A DNA stretch of 64,000 bases from Pseudomonas sp. LS.1a (lineage in GTDB: Bacteria > Pseudomonadota > Gammaproteobacteria > Pseudomonadales > Pseudomonadaceae): assembly GCF_022533585.1 (NCBI RefSeq), contig NZ_CP092827.1, positions 249,001 to 313,000 of the forward strand. Reading direction: 5' to 3'. Positions 31,806-39,257 of this stretch are shown in pieces. The position numbers and the translations under genes were made by a program. The stretch's first letter is position 1. Each line of letters opens with the position of its first letter. Below the pieces are notes generated by a model that was given only the letters and a program-made list of their open reading frames with translations, did not search any database and was not told where the DNA came from.

Positions 31806-33203
31806 CTACAGCGGGGCGCGCAAAGGCTGACTGGGTAGCAACACGCTGACCCGCAACCCACCCCCCTCGCGGTTGGCCAGCAGCAACTCGCCCCCATGGC
31901 TGGCAGCAATCCGCTGGGCAATGCTCAACCCCAGCCCATACCCCCCGGAGGCCTGATTACGCGACCCTTCACCGCGCACGAACGGGTCGATGATGGTCGC
32001 CAGCAAGCCCGGTGCAATCCCCGGTCCGCGGTCGTCGATATGGATAAACACTCCCGTGGTAGCGCGCTCCAGCGTGACCGAAACCTCCTTGGCATAACGC
32101 AACGCATTGACCAGCAGGTTCTGCAGGCAGCGCTGCAGCAGCAGGGCATCGGCCCGCAGGCTGCCCGCCTGGCCATGCACCGGCAACGGCTCTTCGGCAG
32201 TGGCCAGCTCCGCGCACTGGCGCATCACCAGCCGGTCCAGGTCCACCTGCTGCAAGTTCTGCTGCTCCCCCGCGCGCAGGTAATCGAGCACCTGGCCGAT
32301 CATGTCGTCCATCTGCGTGATGTTCTGCCGCAGGCGCTGCCGGTGTTCGTCGTCCGGCAGGCGCTCCAGGCGCAGGCGCATGCGCGTCAGCGGGGTGCGC
32401 AGGTCGTGGGATACAGCGGCCAGGAAGTAGGCCTTGTCGTTGACCATCGCAATCAGCCGCTGCTGCATGGCGTTGAAGGCCTGGGCCGCCTGGCGCACTT
32501 CCTCCGGGCCATCCAGCGCCAGGGGCGGCTGCTCGAGGTTGCTACCCAGGCCGCGCGCGGCATCGGCCAGGCGCCATAACGGGCGCAGGCACAAGCGCAC
32601 CGCAACCAGGCACACCAGCAATACCGCGACGATGCGCAGCGCGTACACCCGCAACAGGTAATCGCTGATCAGCACCCACGCTGACTCGCCGCTCCAGCCT
32701 TGCAGTTCCTGGCCTTCGATGGTCAGCCAGTGCCCATCGGCCAACGGCACCGCGAACTGCAGATGCGCCTGGGCCGTGCGCAGGCCGAACAGGCTGCGCC
32801 AGACGATCGGCTGGCCCTGTTCATCGGTCAACTGCACCTTCATCAGGCGCACGTCCTGGGCATGCCCCAACTCGTACTCGAGGGCCTGGTGCAACAACAG
32901 TTCGATACGCCTGCGCCCACGACGCTCGTCCTGTACCGGCGTGGGCAGGGCTTCGCTGCAACGCAGTTGGTAATGCGCTGGTGCCTGCAGCGCACCAGCA
33001 CGGCAGTCCGCCTGGGCGATCAACGGCGCGCTGCGTGCGGCAATCAGCCGGACAGGGGCCTCGAGTACCTGGGCAAAACGCACATCGAACCAGATGCTGC
33101 TCGACATCAACTGGATCAGCACGGTGCCGCTGACCATGATCAGCAGCAACTGGCCGAACAACGTGCGTGGCCACAGCCGGCGAAGCCAGCGCATGTCAGG
33201 CAT
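31806..33203 (-). CDS. sensor histidine kinase
   Basis: A 465-residue membrane kinase. Membrane segments lie at about residues 15-35 (FGQLLLIMVSGTVLIQLMSSS) and 185-205 (IVAVLLVCLVAVRLCL), with a periplasmic loop of about 150 residues between. It has HAMP, HisKA (AVSHDLRTPLTRMRLRLERLP) and HATPase (NLLVNALRYAK, DRGPGIAPG, GGYGLGLSIAQRIA). The ATG at 33203 overlaps the regulator's stop by 8 bases; another ATG lies at 33194. It is partner of the regulator upstream. With a TonB receptor divergent from the pair, an iron-siderophore signal is plausible but unproven. Confidence 0.88.
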   Translation of the reverse strand: MPDMRWLRRLWPRTLFGQLLLIMVSGTVLIQLMSSSIWFDVRFAQVLEAPVRLIAARSAPLIAQADCRAGALQAPAHYQLRCSEALPTPVQDERRGRRRIELLLHQALEYELGHAQDVRLMKVQLTDEQGQPIVWRSLFGLRTAQAHLQFAVPLADGHWLTIEGQELQGWSGESAWVLISDYLLRVYALRIVAVLLVCLVAVRLCLRPLWRLADAARGLGSNLEQPPLALDGPEEVRQAAQAFNAMQQRLIAMVNDKAYFLAAVSHDLRTPLTRMRLRLERLPDDEHRQRLRQNITQMDDMIGQVLDYLRAGEQQNLQQVDLDRLVMRQCAELATAEEPLPVHGQAGSLRADALLLQRCLQNLLVNALRYAKEVSVTLERATTGVFIHIDDRGPGIAPGLLATIIDPFVRGEGSRNQASGGYGLGLSIAQRIAASHGGELLLANREGGGLRVSVLLPSQPLRAPL

Positions 33204-33915
33204 CGGCCCCGTTGGCGGCAATGCTCAGCAAATAGCCTTCGTTGCGGATGGTGAGGATTTGTGCGGCACCCGCCGGGGCGTGGCGCAGGTGCTGGCGCAG
33301 GCGGCTGACGCACATGTCCACCGAACGGTCGTCTGGCAGGTGGTCGCGGCCGAACGCACTGCGCGTCAGCTGATCGCGGGACACCACGCGACTGTTGGCT
33401 TCCAGCAGCTCGCGCAATACGCGGTAGTCGGAGCGGGGCAGGGTCAGGGTCTCGCCATCGGGGCGGGTGAGCAGGCGCTTCGCATGTTCCAGGCGGAAGC
33501 CGGCGAACAGCTGGGCTTCCTCTGCCGGCGCTTCGGCGGGGGCATCCAGGCGTTGCGGACGACGCAGCACGGCCTTGATCCGGGCGATCAGTTCGCGTGG
33601 CTCGAAGGGCTTGGCCAGGTAGTCATCGGCACCCACTTCCAGGCCGATGATGCGGTCCAGCGTGCTGCCCTTGGCCGACAGCATGATCACCGCCAGCCCA
33701 GGCGTGGCTTGCAACTGGCGGCACAGGCTCAGGCCGTCTTCGCCCGGCAGCATCAGGTCGAGCACCACCAGCTCCACCTTGTGCCGGGCCAGTTGTTCGC
33801 GCATCTGCTCGCCGTCGGCCGCTGCCAGCACGTTATAGCCGGCATCTGCCAGGTAATCACAAAGAAGTTCGCGGATCTCGTCGTCATCATCGACAACAAG
33901 CAGAGTTGTGCTCAT
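33196..33915 (-). CDS. OmpR-family response regulator
   Basis: A 239-residue regulator. The receiver begins TTLLVVDDDDEIRELL, with D53 in [13 protein letters not shown] and K in AKPFEPREL. A winged helix follows, with LPRSDYRVLRELLEANSRVVSRDQL and SVDMCVSRLRQHLR, ending LTIRNEGYLLSI. The ATG at 33915 is used; the frame could begin at a GTG four codons earlier. The first gene of a two-gene unit with the kinase, it is divergent from the TonB receptor at 34056 with 140 bases between, a usual place for control of both directions. Confidence 0.9.
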   Translation of the reverse strand: MSTTLLVVDDDDEIRELLCDYLADAGYNVLAAADGEQMREQLARHKVELVVLDLMLPGEDGLSLCRQLQATPGLAVIMLSAKGSTLDRIIGLEVGADDYLAKPFEPRELIARIKAVLRRPQRLDAPAEAPAEEAQLFAGFRLEHAKRLLTRPDGETLTLPRSDYRVLRELLEANSRVVSRDQLTRSAFGRDHLPDDRSVDMCVSRLRQHLRHAPAGAAQILTIRNEGYLLSIAANGADA

Positions 33916-34055
33916 GCGGAAAAACACCTGTTCGGTGAGGGCCGGTGGCGCTCGTTACGTTCGATTACATCCCCATACAAGCCGGGTCTGGAGCCCGGAG
34001 GGCCGATCCCTAGAATCCTAACAAAAAATCATCTGCAAATACGAAGTCTTCCCAA

Positions 34056-36353
34056 ATGAACGCCGAGAGCACCCCGAACGCCTTCCCTTCCATCAGCCGA
34101 GACGGCCCTCGCCTGAAACCGCTGGCCTTGTTCATCGCCGTAGCCGTCAGTGGTGGCGCGATGGCTGCCGACAGCAAGCCCCTGGAGCTGGACGCCACCC
34201 AGATCGAAGACAGCGCCCTGCTGCCTGCCGACGAAGCCGGCCAGCTGGGTTACACGGTCGAAAGCACCCGCAGCTCCACCGGCCTGGCCCTGACGCCGCG
34301 GCAGACACCGCAGTCGGTCACCACCATTACCCGGCAGCAGATGGACGACCGCGACATCCACACCATCGAGCAAGCGCTGGAAACCACCCCGGGGGTGACC
34401 GCGAGCAAGTCCGAAGTGGGCGGGCGTACCGACTACCGTGCCCGTGGTTATTCGATCAGCAACTGGAAGGTCGATGGCCTGCAGTTCCAGGGCGGCTCCG
34501 ACTTCAGTGGTGGTGGCAACGCGCTGAACATGGACCTGTACGAGCGCATCGACATCGTGCGTGGCGCCAACGGCCTGCTGGGCGGCACCGGCGACCCGTC
34601 GGCCACCGTCAACCTGATCCGCAAGGCGCCGACCAGGACGTTCGGCGGCAGCGCCTATGCCACCTATGGCAGCTGGGACAAGCGCCGCCTGGGCGCCGAC
34701 CTCAACCTGCCGCTGTCCGAAGACGGCCGCCTGCGTTCGCGCTTTGTGATGACCCAGCAGGACGCCAATTCATTCCGCGATAACCAGTCCGAACGCTCCC
34801 GCGCCGCGCTGGCCAACTTCGAATTCGACCTGGACGACGCCACCACCCTCGGTGCCGGCTACCAGTACGAGTACAACAAGATTGTCGGCGGTGGCTGGGG
34901 AGCGAACATCCCGATCTGGTACCGTGATGGCAGCAAGACCGACCTGCCGCGCAGCACCAACGTGGTACCTAGCTGGAGCTTTGGCGAGTACACCACCCGC
35001 ACCGCGTTCGGCTCGCTGGAGCACCGCTTCGACAACGACTGGACCCTGGACCTGAAAGCCGCCCAGAGCACCGCCGAAACCCTCAACCACCGCGGCCTGG
35101 CCAAGGTCAACTCGGCGGGCCGTGGCAGCTACGGCGGCTACTGGGACCAGGATGGCAGCGGTGCCGTGCTCAACGGCCTGCACAGCTCCACCGACACCAC
35201 CCAGCAGTCGGCGCAGATCGACCTGTCCGGCCCGTTCCAGCTGTTCGGCCGTACCCACCAGGCGATGGTCGGCTACAACGACAGCCGCACCGTGGCCTGG
35301 TCGCCGGAATACACCTGCACCATGGTCGGCGACGGCATGGCCAGTGCGCCTGCGCTGGGTTGCCAGTTCCGCGCCAACAACGGCTTCCCGCTGACCGACT
35401 GGCGCAATGGCGTGGATGACGACTACAGCATCATCGCCTCGCGCACCGGCCGCCACAGCAAGACCACCACCCGCCTGCAGGGCATGTATGCGGCAACCCG
35501 CCTGAGCATCACCGACCCGCTGTCGGTCATCCTTGGCGTGCGCACCAGCAACTACTCAGCCACCACCCGCAGCGTGGCTGGCGCACGTACCAGCCAGGAA
35601 GAGAATGGCATCGTCACCCCGTACCTGGGCGCGGTGTACGACCTCAACGACAACTACTCGCTGTACGCCAGCTACACCGACATCTTCACCCCGCAAACCG
35701 CTGAAACCAGCAGCGGCAGCAAGGTCGAGCCGATTCGCGGGCAAAGCTACGAGACGGGTATCAAGGGTGAGTGGTTCGATGGCCGCCTGAACGCCTCGGC
35801 GGCGTACTTCCGCACCAAGCAGGAGAACAAGGCAGTGCTCGACGGCGACCTCACCACCCCCACCGGTGGCGATGCCTACAAGGCCGGTTCCGGCCAGGAA
35901 ACCGACGGTATCGACCTGGAAATCGCCGGCGCCCTGACCCCCAGCTGGAACGTGTACGCTGGCTACACCTACCTGCACTTCGGCCGCGTCGACAGCGACG
36001 GCCGCAGCGACCCGTCACACCTGTTCAAGGCCTCGACCACCTACCGCCTTTCCGGCCCGCTCGACCGCCTGACCCTGGGCGCCGGGGTGACTGCGCAGAG
36101 CAACATCCGCGCAATCTCCAGCCCGGCAGGCCAGCCGAGCAATGGTGTGAGCAACGGTGCCACTGACGTGAACTGGTCCGGTTATGCCATCTGGAATGCC
36201 ATGGCCAAGTACCAGCTGACCGACGACACCAGCGTCAGCCTCAACGCCAACAACCTGTTCGACAAGCACTACTACACCCGCTACGGGTTCTATGCCGGGG
36301 CAATCTACGGCGACCCACGCAACCTGTCGCTGACGGTCAGCACGGCGTTCTGA
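34056..36353 (+). CDS. TonB-dependent siderophore receptor
   Basis: A 765-residue outer-membrane receptor. An unusually long N-terminus (about 25 residues) precedes the signal peptide hydrophobic core LKPLALFIAVAVSGGAMA. The plug begins near residue 75 (TPRQTPQSVTTITRQQMDDRDIHTIEQALETTPGVTAS) and continues YRARGYSISNWKVDGLQ and DIVRGANGLLGGTGDPSATVNLIRK. The barrel ends with NNLFDKHYYTRYGFYAGAIYGDPRNLSLTVSTAF. No signalling domain lies between signal and plug, so sigma/anti-sigma control is unlikely. The divergent two-component pair is the obvious candidate regulator. Substrate unknown. Confidence 0.92.
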   Translation: MNAESTPNAFPSISRDGPRLKPLALFIAVAVSGGAMAADSKPLELDATQIEDSALLPADEAGQLGYTVESTRSSTGLALTPRQTPQSVTTITRQQMDDRDIHTIEQALETTPGVTASKSEVGGRTDYRARGYSISNWKVDGLQFQGGSDFSGGGNALNMDLYERIDIVRGANGLLGGTGDPSATVNLIRKAPTRTFGGSAYATYGSWDKRRLGADLNLPLSEDGRLRSRFVMTQQDANSFRDNQSERSRAALANFEFDLDDATTLGAGYQYEYNKIVGGGWGANIPIWYRDGSKTDLPRSTNVVPSWSFGEYTTRTAFGSLEHRFDNDWTLDLKAAQSTAETLNHRGLAKVNSAGRGSYGGYWDQDGSGAVLNGLHSSTDTTQQSAQIDLSGPFQLFGRTHQAMVGYNDSRTVAWSPEYTCTMVGDGMASAPALGCQFRANNGFPLTDWRNGVDDDYSIIASRTGRHSKTTTRLQGMYAATRLSITDPLSVILGVRTSNYSATTRSVAGARTSQEENGIVTPYLGAVYDLNDNYSLYASYTDIFTPQTAETSSGSKVEPIRGQSYETGIKGEWFDGRLNASAAYFRTKQENKAVLDGDLTTPTGGDAYKAGSGQETDGIDLEIAGALTPSWNVYAGYTYLHFGRVDSDGRSDPSHLFKASTTYRLSGPLDRLTLGAGVTAQSNIRAISSPAGQPSNGVSNGATDVNWSGYAIWNAMAKYQLTDDTSVSLNANNLFDKHYYTRYGFYAGAIYGDPRNLSLTVSTAF

Positions 36354-36365
36354 TCAACCGCACCT

Positions 36366-36715
36366 GGGGCTGCTGCGCAGCCCTTCGCCGGCAAGCCGGG
36401 CTCCCACAGGTACTTTGGGAGCAACTAACAGGTGGCGCGATCCCTGTGGGAGCGGGCTCGCCCGCGAACACGGGCGAAGCCCGTGCCATCCACCGCGGCA
36501 CCTGATTCGCTGGGTCGGCGCCAGGCTCAAACCATGCGCTGTACCTGTGGTAGATGGCCCAGCCCTTTGGGCTGCGCTGTCGCGTAGATAACTGAAGTTG
36601 CAAGCAATCCGCGTCCCCTGTGGGAGCGGGTTTACCCGCGAAGAATGCAACGCGGTGGATGGCACGGGCTTCGCCCGTGTTCGCGGGTAAACCCGCTCCC
36701 ACAGGCCCCCTGCTA
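36366..36715. repeat. REP-rich segment with inverted 55-bp compound units
   Basis: The 431-base gap after the receptor is mostly repeat. Compound units at 36448-36502 and 36653-36707 are inverted copies of each other over about 55 bases: CCTGTGGGAGCGGG, a variable four bases, CCCGCGAACACGGGCGAAGC, then CCGTGCCATCCACCGCG. A further imperfect REP arm is at about 36385-36415. No coding sequence is supported within it. Confidence 0.75.
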
Positions 36716-36784
36716 ACTCAATGAGTTATGTGCAGTTCTATGAGAGCCCGGCTTGCCGGCGATGGGCCGCAAAGCTGCCCCATT

Positions 36785-36991
36785 TCACCTGGGGCCAGCC
36801 TCTTGCACGCGATCAATCGGCTTCTCCAGCCGGTCCTCGAAACTGTCCCAGTCCTCACCAAACAGTTCCACCGGGTGCATGGTCCGACTCGCGCCATTGC
36901 CACAGGCCAACGCCTTGGCCGGGCAGTACAGGTCGCAGCCCCAGCAGATGCGCTCCGGGTGGCCGGGGTTTGTGGGGAATTTCTTGGCCAT
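36785..36991 (-). CDS. DUF3079 small cysteine-rich protein
   Basis: A 68-residue protein. The block KFPTNPGHPERICWGCDLYCPAKALACGNGASRTMHPVELFGEDW is characteristic of DUF3079, with four closely placed Cys (C17, C20, C24, C31) suggesting a metal or cluster site. GGAAG lies 9 bases before the ATG. Function unknown. Overlapping plus-strand frames here have no ribosome site or family features. Confidence 0.8.
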   Translation of the reverse strand: MAKKFPTNPGHPERICWGCDLYCPAKALACGNGASRTMHPVELFGEDWDSFEDRLEKPIDRVQEAGPR

Positions 36992-37156
36992 GGTCAGCTT
37001 CCCTCTGAACTATGTCCCCAACCTATACCTCGGTCCGCTATTCAGCTTGATCGGCATCAATGTCCCGGTGACCTTCAGCAGAGCGTATATTCCGGATCCA
37101 GAAATCTGTTTGACCTAGCACTTGCCCAATACCTAACGATTCGACAGGTGACAACC

Positions 37157-37630
37157 ATGAAGCGGGATAAAACCGAAGCTAATGGACTAGATGCCTTCAT
37201 CGCCAATATTTCACCCATGCTGGATGGCCTGAACGCCCAGATGGCAACCATGGCCCAGCTACTTGCTGCCTGCCATGACCCCATCAAGGACGATGCTGAA
37301 CTCCAGGCGCGGATGGCATTGATCGATGAACTCTACTCGCATGCCGACAGCGAGGGTCACGCAGCTGCGCGTTTTGCGGAGATGGTGGCGGATCGTGTCT
37401 ACGAGTATGAGAGTGAGTCGGTACTCGTGCCGTTTGCGAGCCAGGCCGAAGCGTTGGCCTTCCTGCTGTCGGACAGGGGCGTGAAGCAGAAGGACCTTGC
37501 CTCGATAGCAACCCAGAGTGCGGTTTCAGAGATTTTGAACAACAAGCGGAAGATGACGGTTGCCCAGATCAGGGGCTTTGCTGAGTTTTTCAGCGTACCG
37601 GTTGAGTTTTTCATGCATGGGGTGGTTTGA
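37157..37630 (+). CDS. HigA-type antitoxin-like regulator, no adjacent toxin
   Basis: A 157-residue cytoplasmic protein. A helical N-terminal part is followed by a C-terminal helix-turn-helix (about residues 103-150): AFLLSDRGVKQKDLASIATQSAVSEILNNKRKMTVAQIRGFAEFFSVPVEFFM, as in HigA antitoxins of HigBA modules. AGGTG lies 8 bases before the ATG. The 165 bases upstream hold no HigB-like gene and downstream is a terminator then tRNA-Thr, so it is an orphan or a stand-alone regulator. Confidence 0.75.
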   Translation: MKRDKTEANGLDAFIANISPMLDGLNAQMATMAQLLAACHDPIKDDAELQARMALIDELYSHADSEGHAAARFAEMVADRVYEYESESVLVPFASQAEALAFLLSDRGVKQKDLASIATQSAVSEILNNKRKMTVAQIRGFAEFFSVPVEFFMHGVV

Positions 37631-37668
37631 AATCGGTAGGGCCGCAGGGATCGCGGGGCACAGAAAGC

Positions 37669-37701
37669 AAAAAAGGCCCACCTTTCGGTGAGCCTTTTTT
37701 G
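37669..37701. terminator. bidirectional terminator between higA-like gene and tRNA-Thr
   Basis: AAAAAAGGCCCACC and GGTGAGCCTTTTTT pair around TTTC with one mismatch. On the plus strand it ends the antitoxin-like gene; on the minus strand it ends the tRNA transcript. Confidence 0.8.
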
Positions 37702-37711
37702 ATACTGCGTA

Positions 37712-37787
<76 letters not shown>

Positions 37788-37885
37788 AATGGGGCGTCAT
37801 TATAACGATCGGTTGGCGCCTGTAAACCACTTCGTTGCGAATGTTCGCAAATGACCTAAGTCACCGACCTGAAAGAAGAATTTTC

Positions 37886-38134
37886 CTACCAGCCGCGATG
37901 GATGGTGGTGACGCTCGGCTCGGTTTTGCCCGGGTTGAAGAACAGCTTGTCGTTGTCGCAGCCGCGCTTGCGGCAGGGGCTTTCGGTGCGCAGGGGCAGG
38001 CCGTTGTCGCCGCCCAGCTGCATGCCGGGGTGGTTCCAACCCAGGCTGCTGCTGGGGTGGGGAGCGGTGCCGCTGGCGCAGCCGGTCAGGGCCAGGGTGA
38101 GGGTCAGCAGGGCGAGGGGCTTGGTCTGGGTCAC
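37886..38134 (-). CDS. small lipoprotein
   Basis: An 82-residue predicted lipoprotein. The signal TQTKPLALLTLTLALTGC has a clear lipobox (LTG-C, lipidated Cys at about residue 18), then a mature part of 65 residues with two close Cys (SPCRKRGCDNDKLFF) that may form a disulfide. The GTG start is chosen to place the signal peptide at the N-terminus; no strong ribosome site is visible. Function unknown. Confidence 0.7.
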   Translation of the reverse strand: MTQTKPLALLTLTLALTGCASGTAPHPSSSLGWNHPGMQLGGDNGLPLRTESPCRKRGCDNDKLFFNPGKTEPSVTTIHRGW

Positions 38135-38293
38135 GATGGTCGGGTCCGTTAGTCCATGTCGGTTCTGGCGCAACGCCAGAAGGTCGCGAGGCTGGCGGGC
38201 AGCGCGCGACGTCACTTTTTAATGATTTGGGGGGCGGATGATACACCGTTGGGCGGGATCAGCGGTGGGGCTTTAGCTTTTTGTTGCCTGTGC

Positions 38294-38388
38294 TGGCCTC
38301 TTCGCGGGTAAACCCGCTCCCACAGGGATATCACTGTTCTCAAGCCTTGTGTGATTCCTGTGGGAGCGGGTTTACCCGCGAAAGGGCC
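38294..38388. repeat. REP doublet, GGGTAAACCC subtype (REPIN A)
   Basis: Inverted CTTCGCGGGTAAACCCGC units around a spacer reading GATATCACTGTTCTCAAG. The whole unit including spacer reappears inverted at 40489. Confidence 0.9.
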
Positions 38389-38442
38389 ATCAGCTGTACG
38401 AAGATTCTGAACTTTAGGGCTAACAGCTTCAGGGTTTGGTGG

Positions 38443-38700
38443 CTTCGGAACTATCCTACGCGCGCCGCCGAAGTATCGCTGTTGTGGGGGAAATGGCTCA
38501 CGGATACCGTTTTCGGGTCGCTCTGGCGACCGGGTGTGAGAACCCAAGTCGAATAAGCGCTACCCCTTTTTGGTGGCCGTACGTGGGCAGACTTCGGTCT
38601 GGCCGGGCTTCCTTATTCGACCGGTTTCTCACCCCGCGTACGGCTGCCACCCAAATCCGTGAGAAAGATTTCTGGCAGTCCCTTCCCCGAGTAAGGATAT
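38443..38700 (+). ncRNA. pseudoknot-forming structured leader upstream of DUF3077 gene
   Basis: Hairpin 1 is GGTCGC-TCTG-GCGACC (38516-38531). Helix A is GTCGAATAAG (38548-38557) with CTTATTCGAC (38612-38621), extended outward by 38532-38544 with 38623-38635 (TGAGAA/TTCTCA plus G-C pairs and single bulges). Helix B is GCCGTACG (38576-38583) with CGTACGGC (38637-38644), extended by GGTG/CACC (38572-38575 with 38648-38651). B opens inside A and closes outside it, so the two helices cross. Between them sits CAGAC-TTCG-GTCTG (38588-38601). The element ends about 55 bases before the DUF3077 start. It could be a cis-regulatory leader, a free RNA, or a repeated DNA element. Confidence 0.6.
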
Positions 38701-38705
38701 ATGCC

Positions 38706-38981
38706 ATGAAGAAAACCATCATCGAACCCATCACCACCGCAGGCGTGGAAACCTTCCTCGCAGCCGGCAACCCATCCCTCAATCTGCTACGCGTCGAGCC
38801 CGGTGTCCCCGTCGATGCTGCCTACGAGCATGTCTCGATCCTGATGGGCTACATCAAGCACCTGGTGCGCGAGGGGGATATGGAGGATGACCATAAATTC
38901 CTGGGCGCCGCCGATTATCTGTGCGACATGGCCAAAGCGCTGATGAACGATATCGAGATTGCCAAGAACAAGGCGCATTGA
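38706..38981 (+). CDS. DUF3077 family protein
   Basis: A 91-residue cytoplasmic protein of the Pseudomonas DUF3077 family: MKKTIIEPITTAGVETFLAA, then LLRVEPGVPVDAAYEHVSILMGYIKHLV and a helical end FLGAADYLCDMAKALMNDIEIA. AAGGA lies 11 bases before the ATG. The open frame continues upstream without a stop to 38436, but that stretch is the structured element and has no family similarity. Function unknown. The structured leader may control it. Confidence 0.82.
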   Translation: MKKTIIEPITTAGVETFLAAGNPSLNLLRVEPGVPVDAAYEHVSILMGYIKHLVREGDMEDDHKFLGAADYLCDMAKALMNDIEIAKNKAH

Positions 38982-39066
38982 ACCCTTATGCGCTCCCACA
39001 AGGGACCGCGCAAGTCAGGCCATTCTGAGTAAGGCTTTAGACGCAGTCGCCAACCACAAGAAATGT

Positions 39067-39244
39067 TTATGCACAAGTGGCATCGGCGACTTGCGCGAAA
39101 GGCATGCCGGAGCGCTACACCGCCTGTCTTTGCGCAAACGCCTGTTTTTACTGGCCTTGACGGGCAAGCCGGAATAAGCCAAGCGTTTGAAATAGCGCTT
39201 GGATCCAACAGGTAATCACAAGCTTGTTCACAGAGTTATCCACA
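39067..39244 (+). promoter_or_regulatory. DnaA-box cluster in intergenic region
   Basis: TTATGCACA (39067-39075) and TTATCCACA (39236-39244) match the DnaA consensus TTATNCACA exactly, and TTGTTCACA (39224-39232) matches 8 of 9, all in the same direction. The last two are one helical turn apart. No other feature explains this 276-base gap. It is not the chromosomal origin, since no dnaA, dnaN, rpmH or gidA is near. Confidence 0.5.
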
Positions 39245-39257
39245 GGTTGTGCTGCGG

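Noticed and set aside
36728..37156. N-terminal extension of the HigA-like gene, or a HigB toxin upstream
   Set aside because: The upstream frame overlaps the DUF3079 gene, has no HigB features, and the ATG at 37157 has its own ribosome site.
38436..38705. 90-residue N-terminal extension of the DUF3077 protein
   Set aside because: The frame is open by chance through the structured element; the ATG at 38706 has AAGGA and gives the family start.
39067..39244. Chromosomal replication origin
   Set aside because: Only three boxes, no AT-rich unwinding region, and none of the genes that flank oriC in Pseudomonas.
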